Origin: Taenia hydatigena
Taxonomy: Eukaryota; Platyhelminthes; Cestoda; Cyclophyllidea; Taeniidae
Reading direction: 5' to 3'
NCBI GenBank assembly: GCA_036345935.2
Contig: JADWOT020001570.1
Coordinates: 1-64,000, forward strand
Length of the DNA stretch: 64,000 bases
Shown: piece after piece, positions 23,791 to 35,533 of the stretch
How positions within the stretch are numbered: position 1 is the first letter of the stretch
How the letters are laid out: every line of letters starts with the position of its first letter
The notes under the pieces: generated by a model
Told to the model about the DNA's origin: nothing
Databases searched by the model: none
What the model saw: only the letters and a program-made list of their open reading frames with translations
Program-made: the position numbers and the translations under genes

Positions 23791-24189
23791 CCGAGTTGGC
23801 GAAGTTAGCGAATGCTTCGGTGGCAAACTGCCAACTCAGTATCAAAAGCAGGGGTGGAGGGCCATGACAGATCTTTTGCTTTTTCTCTACCTTTCTTCCC
23901 CTGCACTATGTTACGATGCCATGATTTAACAAGAGGTTTTCGCCTCATCAAGTCCTAGTTTTGTCACCTACCTGAGTGGAATCAGGTAGAAGGTAAAGAT
24001 GGAAACATTGGTGGTTCGCAAGATCATCATTGGGTAAGAAGTGACGAATTGTGGCAGTACCTGCAGCCACCGTCACGAACTACTGGTCCACTGGTCAACG
24101 AGGCAGCTGTAGTATTAACTGATGGCGAGTACAAATGTGTGTAGCAATATGTCCTCACGTCAGGGTGTGCGATATTGACACAAAATGCA

Positions 24190-24335
24190 GGTTGGCACGT
24201 CAAATGTGTCACGCTTGCTGTTGGAGGTAAGACATAGGTCAGGTCACGGGTCGATCATTAATGCGTCAAGTGGGAGGAGTAATGGCAAGTGGAGTGTATG
24301 CGATTGCCACTAGCAATCAAGGCATTCATGAAATG
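24190..24335 (+). repeat. dispersed repeat family S, copy 1
   Basis: GGCACGTCAAATGTGTCACG, TGTTGGAGGTAAGA, a TCAAGTGGGAGGAGTAATGG block, and CAAGGCATTCATG match 27,635-27,790 in order. Confidence 0.65.
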
Positions 24336-27300
24336 GGATAGCGAGTAAATTCTAGCACTTCTAAGCCCTGACCACATTTTGTCCAACTGGGAGAACTATT
24401 CACTTAACTACATAAAGAGGATTTGTTCCGTTCGTAGCATTGATTACCAGGACTCAAATGTAGCGTCGCCCAGACACTGCAGACTATGTCTAGAAAATAG
24501 GGATTGGGATTATCGGCATGGGAGGATTGATGGCTGAGAAGATGCCGGTGTAAATGGCGGAGAGAAATCGCATCATACGTTGTCCACTGGAGTGGCAAGA
24601 GCAGCTATACCATAAAGCATCGAAAAGAAAGAGACGATTCGGACTGTTTATTAGAAGAGGTCGGCCTTTAGGTCAGCATGTCGCCTCCTTCCCCCACAAT
24701 TCATACACAGGCATACTGCCTATCGGTGCCCGAGAAACAAAGGCATTTAGCAATCAGGCTCAAGTAACTTCAGGCGGTACATTCAGTGGTGTTTGTCCTC
24801 GACAATGCTCCAACACTGCCAAACCCTTAGCATCCGTCCAGTCAACTATTTATGCTCTCATGCAGGCGGATTCATTTCGCGAATGAGTGGCATTACTTGA
24901 TGTGTTTCCAGACCTAACACCATTGTAACAAGGAGAGAGGGAACGGAGAAGCAGAAAACCTGTTTTCTTTTTACAGCATCTCGCACGTGAGTGAAGAGCG
25001 CTAAGCGTATACTGTGGACAGTCTGGGACGGCAGTGACAGCAAAGGGCAGTTCTCGCCTGTGGCTCTAAAACATCAACTGATGCTATTCCCAGATTACTT
25101 AATGCTGAAGCAGTAGAATGAGAGTGATTTGGGTGCTATTTGGGTTGAATAGGATGCGATTTAGGCGGATGACAAGCCCGTTGGCAGGTAGACCAATGGT
25201 TCAACAGTAAGTAGTAATGTCTCCACTTAAGTGTCAAGTGTAAATGTCACTTGGCGCACTAGGTCCAGTGTGCTCGTTAGTCAATGACCTAGCTGTTAGG
25301 TGGTTCGTAGGTTGGGAAAATCGCCTGCAACGGAGGTTAGGATTAGACGCATTGATCTCAACAACAGTCAACCACCAATCACAGTCTTGGTCAAAGTCTT
25401 ACTCCTCACAGCGGGCGCAGCACATTTGACATGCCAACTGGCATTTGAGTCACGCTAAAGGCATCATAAGCAGTCTGGCTATCCCGTAGTCATTATTCCA
25501 TGCGGTCGGTGAGCAGGCTCTCGGTGGTTAACTGTGTCAACCTTTGTTCAGGGCATCACATTAGCCATGTAGACATTGCTATCAGTACTTGCAATTAGGC
25601 GAAATTAAATCTTTCGTTGACTAGCACACGAGCATTTCGATGAGCTACTCATGTGTCCGACTAACTGACTACTAGGTGTGATTGCAGCTACGAATCAAAG
25701 ACTTTGCACCACCCTCGCTTTTTCATTTTGATGTGAAAGCAGACGTTTAGCCACAGTAGCCATTCAGCTGCCACATTCTCTCTCCTTAACTACTCCAACG
25801 TACCATTCCATCCATTAGCCCTTTCAAGTAACCTGCCCGATTGTATTCCTCGTTGTACTTTGGATTTAACGACCTATGCCCATCATGCCCAATGCAAAGA
25901 ACAAAAGGAGGCGATTCTCTGCATGCCGAATTCGCTGGTGGCAGCAACACATACGAACGAGGTTGCTGTCTATAAGAAAAGCAATATGGAAGAAGAGAAG
26001 ACGAAGGCGTCTTTGAGTGAGGATGCGGTGTACCTGAGAATCGTCACTATTGTGAGTATTTGGCTCCACTGTAACAAAGGATTTAAGGTCAGAGCTTGGA
26101 GGCTCCGACTGCTGACAAATGCTACGCACTAATTTCTGATTTAATTAGGTCTACATCGCGAAATATTTGGCGCAGGTTCAGTGCGAGATTTCATTTCTCA
26201 GGCTTCCAATCCGCTCGGTGAATGGACGACGACGCCTCGTTCCTGCCGCTTGGTCACCTTTCCTCACATCCTTCGCATGCAGATGCTCAAATTCTATCTG
26301 GATCAGTTTTAACTTCTACAAAAGTAGAATGTGGCTAATTAGTTAGACCCAACCTGTCCTATGGATGGACGCGCACAATGTGGGTGGTGGTTAGACCTTT
26401 CCGCTCTGCCTGCTGCCCGTGGACTTCGATTCGGCGAGGTGGTTGTGCTTAGCGTGTGCAAATGGCAGCTTCATTTGGCCAGTTTTCAGGTAGGCCATTA
26501 GATTTTATAAACACTATTTAAACCTGTATCGGGAAGCGTGCTGTTCCAATTGTGGGTAGCTTGTGCTACTAACGAGTTATTTAAGTAGCTAATGCTGCAT
26601 GCTGATTTCCAAAGGTACTTCTGTTTCTACTAGTCTTCGCATGAGTTTGAGATCACTTTTGCCTAAAAAATTTTGCGTTGCTTTTGAATACGCCAAAAGC
26701 GGTTGTATGATGCTACCAGAAGTTGTGAGAGGAGGACCGTCAGTTGAGGCGGAATTAGCGGTCTCCCGTACTCAAATACGCGGTTAAATAAGGTGAAATT
26801 CCATTGTTTATATGTTTTGGGCTTTGCTTATGGCATCTGTGATAGGTGATTTTTGCGTCGGCCCTCATGCTAGTTTTTGAGTTGAAACCGATCAGACTTG
26901 AATCGGAAAACAAATGGTTTGCGATATTTTTGCTACTAATTGGTTGTTAGGTATCGCAAAGATCTTGTTTGGTTCATTCTTGTTGTAGCACATGAAATCG
27001 AGATGCAGAACAATATTCTTGCTCTTCGGATGCAATGAGGAGCACGAGTGGACCCTCGTGCACTGCAACACATCTGCCACGTCTTAATAACAACAATGAT
27101 TGGTAGTTGACATGGATCCCGAACGCTCCACACTTGGTTCATTTCAGTGACAGCTCTCTAGCCACGGGTACCACGGAGGATGACGATAAAGTTTCCCTTC
27201 AGATACCCAATACAATTTTACTATTCTTTGTTCATTTTCATTTAAATAGCTAATGGTGTAACACGCATAACGAAGGTTAATTTAAAAATGGAAAGTTATG

Positions 27301-27634
27301 CCCATAATGCCCATAATGCTCCTCTCCAAGACGGCCTCTTATTTGTCTGATTGACATTTTTTGCTGCCTCAGCGCCATTTCGTGCGGTGGTGGACTTTGG
27401 TAAAACGGACAACCAACCTGTACCGGCTGCCTTGCACCTTATCAAAAACGAACACACTTAATTCTCTCTCAGCACTAAGCAGTCTGAGAGGTGTGTCATC
27501 TGTTGCTTGACGCTCATTTGGCCACATTAACCGTCAGGCGTCTGTTTTGATATGCCAGTGAAATCCTTAAAACTTAGGTTAAGTCAACCAATTTCAGTAG
27601 AACTGCCATCTCTGCTGCAGTAGCCAGACTATGG

Positions 27635-27790
27635 CACATCCATTTGGCATGTCAAATGGGTCACAATAGTTGTTGAGGGTAAGAGTGTCTACGTCTCAAG
27701 TTAATCAGCAATCCATCAAGTAAAGGAAGCAATGCCAAGTGGAGCATGCGATTGTCTCCAGCATTCAAAGCATTCATGCAATCGGATTGA
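27635..27790 (+). repeat. dispersed repeat family S, copy 2
   Basis: Begins with the near-palindrome CATTTGGCATGTCAAATG and continues GGTCACAATAGTTGTTGAGG, CAATGCCAAGTGGAGCATGC, and CAAAGCATTCATGC. The near-palindromic start alone also recurs at about 21,411, at 25,424, and in both arms of the large palindrome (41,250; 48,165). Confidence 0.65.
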
Positions 27791-27909
27791 AGCCGAAAGA
27801 GATGTTGTGCCCCACAGGAATTCCAACAATGCTATCCTCTACACAGCAAATTGCTCCGGTTTACAACCTACTTAATGGCCAGATCGCTAGCTATCAAGCA
27901 ACCCGAATC

Positions 27910-28260
27910 ATTCAGTGAGTGCAGGCAGCGAGCGCTCTTCATAGGTGCTGCAATGAATGGAGCAGAGTGATGAGGGTTATGCTGGATTAGTGAGTACCCT
28001 TCTCCCTCGAGGGCAGATGACAACGATTCCGTGGCGAGATGCATCTTCGCTGAACGCCTCTCACCTAGTCTTGGTGTATCGTAAGTGCACCAATATGACG
28101 AAGTGGCCAGAGAACCGTCTCAATTGATGAATGACGCAGTGGTTAATCCTCATCATCCTCCTCCACTCATGATGTTGCCAATGAAACTGGATGATACCTA
28201 CCTGCGTTAATCTTCTTCTTTTAAGGAAATGACGTCAAAGTGAGTAGATTGGTATGTAGG
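27910..28260 (+). repeat. dispersed repeat family R, longest member
   Basis: Contains in order GCGAGCGCTCTTCATAGGTG, GAGGGTTATGCTGGATTAGT, CCCTTCTCCCTCGAGGGCAG, ATGACAACGATTCCGTGGCG, TTCGCTGAACGCCTCTCACC, TGACGAAGTGGCCAGAGAAC and GTGGTTAATCCTCATCATCC. This is the best reference copy in the window. I see no terminal inverted repeats, no poly-A tail and no clear target duplication, so its class is unknown. Confidence 0.7.
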
Positions 28261-30840
28261 AGCCATTTATTGTCGTTGATAGCACGATGAATGTAATAGC
28301 GTGGTGAGGATGATGAAGATTCTAAAAATGAGGCGAATCCTTGCAGCTGGTTGGCTCAGATTTGGTGGATATATATGCTAAAGGACCGAAAAGCCGTATG
28401 TTTGCAATTGGGTTTTGTGAAGTTAATCGAGCGTGGGTTAGAACTTAACCGGAGACGTTAAAACCTTTGTTTATGCTTGCATAGTTACATGGGTGATCTT
28501 AAATGATTTACCATCTGACTTATTCACTCGACCAAGCAGCTATCCGACCACCCGAAATCCCTATTGGGGCGAATCCATGTCTTTGATCTCTGGGATGCGT
28601 AAAGGGATCAGCAAGTTGAATGCTTGGTCATGTTTAAGATGGTACGACGATTTGATGCGACTGTGGCTCCCAGTTAATCGACTACTTTGCGGTCTGGTTA
28701 ATAAAAAGCTCATCACCTGCCTTAGTTGGCTGCTTAATAGGTACCTTCGACCCTTCACAACCTACTCCCCAATGAGTCGGCTAGACTTGAACAGTTATTG
28801 TCCAAGCTGTAGAACGACTGAATGGCCCACCAACTTACTAACAGCTTTCATCGGGCACTATCCCTTGGCTAAGTCAAGTGCCAACATGAAGCCAAAAGAC
28901 TGTAGAAACGACTTGCCCACTGCTAAAGTAGAGAGAAGTTGGATTCGATGCCAATTAGCGCAAAATAACTTTTAACAACTCGGCAGGTGAGATAGAAGTT
29001 GAACAATCAAAGTGAATCCCAACGTGAAAGCAGATTCTTGCCCTCAGATAGTGCATGTAGTGATTTGATCTTGCTGTCAGTCAAACCTGCAACAAGCTCA
29101 ACGTGTGTCTCTTGTCAGTTCGTCCTGGAGGGTTCGGGTGATTCACGCGAACCCTCGAACAAGTCAGCTGCCTACGGACACGCTACATTCTGCTGCCGTC
29201 AAATCGTCAATTGGCGATTTCTATAATAAAGTTCTGGACCCATCAGGAACACGTAGCAGCCGCACTTTGGTGCTTATCGCAACAAATGGTAGTGCAATCA
29301 GTCTTTCCACTTGTCCTCACACATGCAGGTCGTTGATGCTCGTCCAAATAAACTAGCCTTCGCCTGACGACGACGACAAAGCGAAGCAACCGCAAGTTAT
29401 CCCTTCTGCGGCGGAGTACAATAAACTCAATGGGTTGAAGGCAGATAGATGCGTTTTTGCTTTTGTTTCTTCTCGAAGGACCACACAAGCGCCGCAATGC
29501 TATCACGACAAATTATTAGTGGTCTTTTAAAAGGAATCCAAACACGTCTCTGCTCCCTCCTCGACTGTTCCGGCATTGCGTTCTCTTAACTCTCCTTCAT
29601 TGAAGTCCGTCAATTTCTAGGTGACAGAGATTATCACCTGCAGCTAACAAATAGTTATGTACATTTATCCAACCATTAGCGACTTTTGCTTTTGACTCAG
29701 ACATCACTTGCAGCGCCTCAGCAGAAGGCGATATTGAGTGAGTCCGTCAAGTCCGCCACTGCCGGTGCCATAAAGTCACCATTTTAAGGGAGAAGAGACT
29801 TTATTACCATCAGAACGTCGTTTCCATTCATTTTTGTTCGAATTGTTGCTCTCTTCATTCAATGGGCAAGTAATCAGCAATTTCAACTCCAAGAGGGTGG
29901 GAATGAGCCTCTCTCCTATCATTCAACACTATGTTTGTGCTGCTTCTGCTAGAAATGCGGTTGCACTTGTGCAACTCACGGCAGATTGCAGCCCAATTTT
30001 TGTAGGGTTTGCGTAAAATCTGCATTGTCATTGCATTAAACCAGAACCAGGTTTCGAATTTGTCATTCACGAGCTGTATTCCTTAAACGTCTCTATCAAC
30101 CGCTAGCTCATCCGAAGGCCTTAGGGCATTTATGATACAAGAAACTAATTGTTAGCCACAACTAAGTCTGGTGCAACCATCAAAACAAGGAAGTGCTCCG
30201 GATTTTAGAAGTTGCAAGTTAGTTGCCGGCCAAGTGTCATTTTGGCCAACACGACTCCGTCTGTAGGCTGGAAGCACTCCAAACCAATCACTAGATCAAG
30301 ACACGAAGTGAAGGAGAGGATTCTTGCCTGCGTGTATGTGTGACACGTTTGTTACTAAGGCTCTGCTAGGATTCGTAATTGAGGTCATAGTGGTCGCACA
30401 TTATATCGGCATTGTCTGGCTACACTCCAGCTCAAGTTATGGGAGCAGAGGGCTCCTCGATGTCCACTTGAAGGCCATAATGCAGCATAGTGCTTGGAAA
30501 GAGCATACATGAATAGCGAGCGTTAGAGTTGAAAGCGTGATAGTCTGACTCGACGACCAGACCGCAGAGTGAAGATGCTGCACGGTGCCCACGTCGTTGG
30601 ACAATGCATTGAATCACCATACGAGACGCATTTGTGGGCAGATTGTTACTACGGTTCTGTTCATGAAGTGACCGCGGCACTTCTGCTTTGACTGTGGTGG
30701 TTACCTCAGTGCCTCTGCGTCGAGGGGTGCAACGGGGTGGCTCAAGCAAACTAGGCGGTCACTAAGAAGCACAGGATTTGGAACGTTGATTTAAAGCCGA
30801 AAAATCAGATCAGCTAACGGTCAGTTTTAATTATCCAAGG
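28261..30840. other. no supported gene
   Basis: Contains a 160-codon open frame (28,493-28,975, +) without signal peptide, domain, repeat or paralogue. At this base composition, one frame of that size is expected by chance in 64 kb. Otherwise short frames only. Confidence 0.4.
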
Positions 30841-30844
30841 GCCA

Positions 30845-31190
30845 GAAATAAAAACAGGGTGAAATCACACATTTAGCAGCACAGTTGGTCACTGGGGTGC
30901 AAGCTATGGAAATAAACAGGAAGCAGAAAATAATTGGTATTGAAAAGTCGCCCGAAGAAGAGTACAGTTTCAACTGTGGATGACTGACTAAGATCCGGTT
31001 AAAGGCTTGTCATTGGTGAAGATTTCGTTGCACTTGTGCACATTGTTTGTTCACATGGTTGCAAGAATAGACCTAGCCCATTATTTCCAGTTTGTAGATG
31101 CAAAGGCATGGTGTGCTGGTGCAAATCTGGACCAATGAATGGATGCCTTACGGGCAGACATTCGTTCCACCAAATGAAATATCTCGGTTT
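30845..31190 (+). repeat. third, diverged copy of palindrome-arm sequence
   Basis: Matches the right arm at about 55,195-55,555 in the same orientation, and the left arm at about 33,340-33,700 in reverse. Shared anchors are GCTATGGAAATAAACAGGAA, TGACTGACTAAGATCCGGTT, CGTTGCACTTGTGCACATTG and GTAGATGCAAAGGCATGGTG. The match stops near ATATCTCGGT, just before the Cys-rich gene fragment begins at 31,195. Two blocks that are 7 kb apart in the right arm are thus adjacent here. Confidence 0.8.
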
Positions 31191-31194
31191 CAAG

Positions 31195-31711
31195 GCGGTA
31201 AATGCGCCAGCGGAGCAGTGAAGAGCAACAGATGCAGCGGCCGTGGTAACTGCAACGTTGTCTGTCGCGATGGCATTTGCCGCCTGCCTGACAATTGTGG
31301 CAAATTCTACCAACCATCAGGGTGGAAAAGGAGTTGTGCTTCGAGTGGACTGTGCAGTGATTTGGGTCCTGAATGGGTCAACGTGGGTGAGGTACGGGGC
31401 GATGATGCTCTACTACTGATAAAGTACATGCAAGACAATAATGTTCCCATGCATACGCTGCCCAACGGTGAGCAGGAGTATTCGCTTGCGAGGACCAGTG
31501 TGTATGACCCTGTGACTGGTTATGTTGAGCACATCATTTATCCTCCTCTCATGCAGTCAAAGTCCCCAGTCCTACTCTATCCCACTTCAGTACAAACTCT
31601 TGATCTAGCTTTTCTGCAATTAATGCTGCTTAATATGTCACCAATTGCACCTCTGTCATTTTGCCAACTGCGCTGGATGTTTCGCCTCTCTTTGCTAATG
31701 CCATGTTGAAC
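31195..31711 (+). pseudogene. 22-residue-repeat secreted protein, broken copy A
   Basis: Homologous to the right-arm gene at 48,394-50,157. It keeps a longer Cys-rich module (eight Cys, with CRDGIC where the right arm has CKHGKC, plus an extra segment containing DNCGKF). It then reads straight through SCASSGLCSDLG, with GGA (31,347-31,349) where the right-arm copy has TGA, and on through GEVRGDDAL and NGEQEYSLARTS. After the first repeat begins (LQLMLLNMS) about 530 bp is missing relative to the right arm, and the frame is lost. The fragment ends at a fold-back with copy B. No signal-peptide exon is visible upstream; a possible splice acceptor (CAAG) sits at 31,193-31,194. It may be a remnant of a spliced gene whose first exon is gone. 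Confidence 0.75.
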
Positions 31712-31715
31712 ATGG
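31701..31715. repeat. fold-back junction palindrome
   Basis: CCATGTT-G-AACATGG, a perfect 7-bp inverted repeat with a one-base centre, lies exactly where gene copy A (+) meets gene copy B (-). Confidence 0.8.
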
Positions 31716-32536
31716 TTCTCCAATACGTACTGAACGATGCGTGGGTCCAAGGTCAACAAGACATTGGCGAAGCGAGGCGAAATATTTGGCAGAGTGGACA
31801 AAATGTCATAAATGTAATTGATGGCTATGAATTGGAGCTTACCGTGCTCGAGAGTAGAAGGCTCTGACGTTGTCGCGACAGTGGGCTCCGCAGTCGTGGA
31901 GGTAGGCGCCGAAGTAGTAGCAGCGGTTATTGGCGTCGTAGTAGCAGTGGTAGCAGGAGTAGTGGTGGTGGTGGTGGTGGTAGTCATGGCAGGCTTTGAT
32001 GTCTTAGCCACAGACCGTTGCTTCGCAGCATCGCACTTCCTGCCAACACACTTCTGGCTGTGCGCATGAGGCATCTCACCACCACCACCACCACCCACGT
32101 GAGGCTCGACACCGAACAAGATGCTGTCGATGTTTGGCACGCTGGCGACGATGGATTGAAGAAGTGCAGGATCCATGCTTGCCACCACATCGTGGATGTT
32201 TGGCATCCATGCCACCATAGCTTGTAGAGCGTAAGGGTCCATGCTGGCGGCGTAAGCGCCGAATCCCGGCACGTACACCAGAGCAGATTGCAGCAATGCA
32301 GGATCCACTGACATGAGGAGTTGACGCAAGTTGGGCATATTGAGCAGCATTGATTGGAGAATAGCTGGATCCACAGTGTGCTCTGAAGTGGGATGGAGTA
32401 GGGAGGGCGGCTGCGACTGCATGGGAGGAGGATAAATGATGTGCTCAACATAACCAGCCACAAGATCATATGCACTGGTCCTCGCAAGGGAATACTCCTG
32501 CCTTGCATAAACTTTATCAGCAGTTGAGCATCATCG
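31712..32536 (-). pseudogene. 22-residue-repeat secreted protein, broken copy B
   Basis: The minus strand matches the right-arm gene from about 48,705 to 49,570. From 32,461 inward the frame is open and almost identical in protein to the right-arm copy: four 22-residue repeats, the Gly run, the KCVGRKCD motif, the Thr-rich run and the start of the second repeat block (to LDPRIVQYVLENH). Few substitutions distinguish it, for example EPTVATT against EPTTATT and LEHGKLQF against LEYNTLQL. It lacks the signal peptide and Cys module, and has lost about 35 bp after GATAAAGTTTATGCAAG. At its end it runs into the antisense of copy A, giving a chimeric tail with no resemblance to the family. It cannot make the secreted protein as it stands. 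Confidence 0.8.
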
Positions 32537-32769
32537 GAGGAACACTAAATGTGGACAAAAACTTCATTTAAACCTGCATGATCCATAATATATCTGCATC
32601 ATTTATCGCACGTCATGCGTTTACGAACACTGGAAGGTTGGTAAACCCATTGCTGCGCATCGATTCCACAAGTGGATAGCCGTGACGTTCTGCGCTCGAT
32701 ATACCTCTACAAGATTGCCGCTAAAGTTAAGCGATTTAATGGAGATTACTAAAACGTACCATTCCCGTA

Positions 32770-33050
32770 AGACGCTATTCCGGATTGACCGGGTAGCAGA
32801 GGTGTCGGGGTTTAAATACTAACACATTGACGATGATTACATGTCGGAAGTCGTGTTCAGGAACTAACTCTCATCAAAATTAGCTGAGATCACCGACCCT
32901 GAGTAGAACATTGACCTGTGCTCGTACTCGGAATTGGGTTCGTACTCCAATGCTTCCTTACGCTGCGTGCATGCAATCAAATTAGATCAATGTGCTTGTG
33001 CACATAATAACCACGATTGCCATAGTTCTTTGGTAAGTCAAACTATTTCG
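32770..33050 (+). repeat. duplicate of 61,860-62,150
   Basis: Shared in order are a GGGTTTAAATACT/GGGTTTAAACACT segment, GACGATGATTACATGTCG, TCATCAAAATTAGCTGAGAT, ATCACCGA...GAGTAGAAC, and AATGCTTCC. The repeat lies just outside the left arm's outer end and is similar to 61,860-62,150 in the same orientation. Both are distantly like 54,320-54,460. Confidence 0.6.
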
Positions 33051-35533
33051 ATGGAAGAGGGTAAGGGCGGAATCGAGGTGGTCCAAGTGACATTTTGTGC
33101 TCTCACGGGAGGACTACCTCGCAAGTGTCAGTGTGGTAATAAGAAACAGACTTTACTGATCTAGGATGCGGGGATGCACCTGAGTCTCGTACAAGCCATT
33201 GCTTGAATACGCGTTTTCCTCTCTGCTGATGGGTGATTGGAGAAATGCATCGAAACCATCCATATGTGCACGTGCGCCTTCGTTTATGTGCGAAAGGTGA
33301 GGAGAACCAAATGCAGCGATGTGGAGTTGTGGCACACCGAGACATTTCATTTGGTGACATGAATGTCTGACCATGAGGCATCAACCCATTAATACAGATT
33401 TGTACCAGCACATCATGCCTTTGCATCTACAAACATGGAATAATGGAAAGGGTCCCAAACTGGACGCCAAATCGGTATTCCTCCTCTTTTTGCAACTATG
33501 TGCACAATGTGCACAAGTGCAACGAGTTCTTCACCAATGAAAAGCGTTTAACCGGATCTTAGTTAGTCATCAACAGTTAAAACTACTCTTCTACGAGAGA
33601 CCTTTTAATCCCAATTAATTCCTACTTCCTGTTTATTTCCATAGCTCGCACAGTAGGGACCAACTACGCTGATAAATGTCTGATTTCACCCTGTTGCCAA
33701 CCCTTTATAGCGTCGGTAACGCACATACCATTCAATGGATTGTGTGCCGTCTCGTATAGGGAGAGCAGGAAATGCAAAGTAATGGTACGCAGTTCACCCT
33801 TTTGGGTACCCAATGTCGATCAACAATCAAGCAGTGATTCCATTAGACGAAAAGCTTGGTTTCATTTTACTTGAATGTCACCCAAACTTGTGAGGCGACT
33901 TACCAACAAATTGCCCTAACACAAATGCCAATTTTTGGACATTTTTACCCAGTCGCGCTAAATATTCTGGCAAAACACCTTTAGAGACTTGGAGAGGGTG
34001 TTATTACTACTAGCATTAGGAAATCTTTAGAGAATTCGTCTTAATTGATCACGCATCAGTTTTGCCCATCTCCCCTCTATGCCATTGCCCATTTGTTCTC
34101 CCGCTCTTGAGCCCGAGGGAGGCGGTATTGCGCCATTCTACTATCGCGCAACTCTCCGTGTAGAGGCTATCAGATCAGCTATTTTATGAGTTGGAAGCTT
34201 AGGCAGATTTACATGGGCTACTAGGTTCCCAACAAGAGAAATAGAGATTTGAGCAGGACCTGTACAAGATTAAGTTGGTAAGTTATATTTTGCATTTACT
34301 TCTACCGGTGCTAAAAGAGTGTTTCTTCTGTAAAGCCATCGACTAAATTGGTAGCAGGACAAAGTGCTACGTCTGTTGCCCTCAACAGCTCCATCGTTAT
34401 GAGGGGACGGGTCGAACCCACTACCATTGCCGTCAAAGTACCAAATTATTGTGATTAACGCAGCTGTCATGATCGCAAACATTGACGGAACTAGATCGTA
34501 AGTACGCAGAGGAGGAAGGCATTAGTGTGCAAGTCCAAGTTCAGGTGAGGACACAAGTTCATGTTCCACTCAGCCGAATGTGACCAGCGTTAGTGTTTGC
34601 CTGTGACTCTCAACATTTAGCCTTCTGAATGGTTATCAGTAGATTTGTACTTCACAGCTCTGCTCGTCGCAATGTAATCCACAGAGGGTGAGATGGAGAT
34701 CGCCTCTCACTTCGCTGAAAGAGGTTCGAATGGCTATCTGGCATGGCAGAGCATAAATAGCTCTTTAAATTTCACCTTTGTATGCTTCAGTTATTTGCAC
34801 TTTAATGACAGATCTTATGCTGTGCAACTGTAAATGCAATCTCAGAAGCAGATCTACTGAGCAGTGCTGTGTTTCCTGTATATACTATCGGCGTAGATAA
34901 TTTTTGCAGTCTTACTGCTGCCATTGAGAATGCGTTTAAATTTGCACAGTAGTTGAGCTGTGTGTGAGGTATAGTGAAGTGAGGTAGGTGCCTGACCTAC
35001 CTGGCCGTCAGTGGAGCCCCTAATGGGGATGCGAGGTGCGTTCTACAACTTCCCCCCTCTCCTGATTCATTGGGACAAATGAAAACACTGATCCTGTGTA
35101 GAACATGGATTTGGACTTGGTCATCAATGCTTAACTTTGCTGCTAACCTGTAATTTGCCTCTGTCAATGTTTTATTAATTGTAACAACGAATGAGATTGT
35201 ATTTTGTTGCTTCAAAGCGCTTAGCTAGAGGGCAGGGTAGGTCAGGTTAAAGAATGATTAGCTAGGATTGATACCCTCATGAGAAGGCCGCTTCGGAAGC
35301 GATGATGAGGAAAGAAGAAACAAGCTCTACCATTCGTTTAATCCTAGGCGATGTAACTCTGCTCTTTGCCCACGGATATGATGTATTCTGCAGTGCTTAA
35401 AGCAGAGATTAAACAACACTTTACTCAAGGTGGAAAGTTCGTACCTAAATAAAATTAGGCTACACCTAACGCAACTAGACAGCTTAACATTTGACATGGC
35501 TTGTCGGATCACCACTCTTCTGTCATTAGTAAC

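Noticed and set aside
25860..26132. Frame with N-E-V-A-V-Y-K-K, reminiscent of the N-E-V-x-I-Y segment of actin-related complex subunit ARPC1
   Set aside because: The match is only a few residues, nearby WD-repeat motifs are missing, and the frame starts without ATG.
28493..28975. 160-codon plus-strand open frame
   Set aside because: No recognisable features or paralogue; length is near the chance maximum.
34405..34430. tRNA-like box B (GGGTTCGACCC on the minus strand), also 54,473 on the plus strand
   Set aside because: No matching box A, no cloverleaf and no acceptor stem around it.
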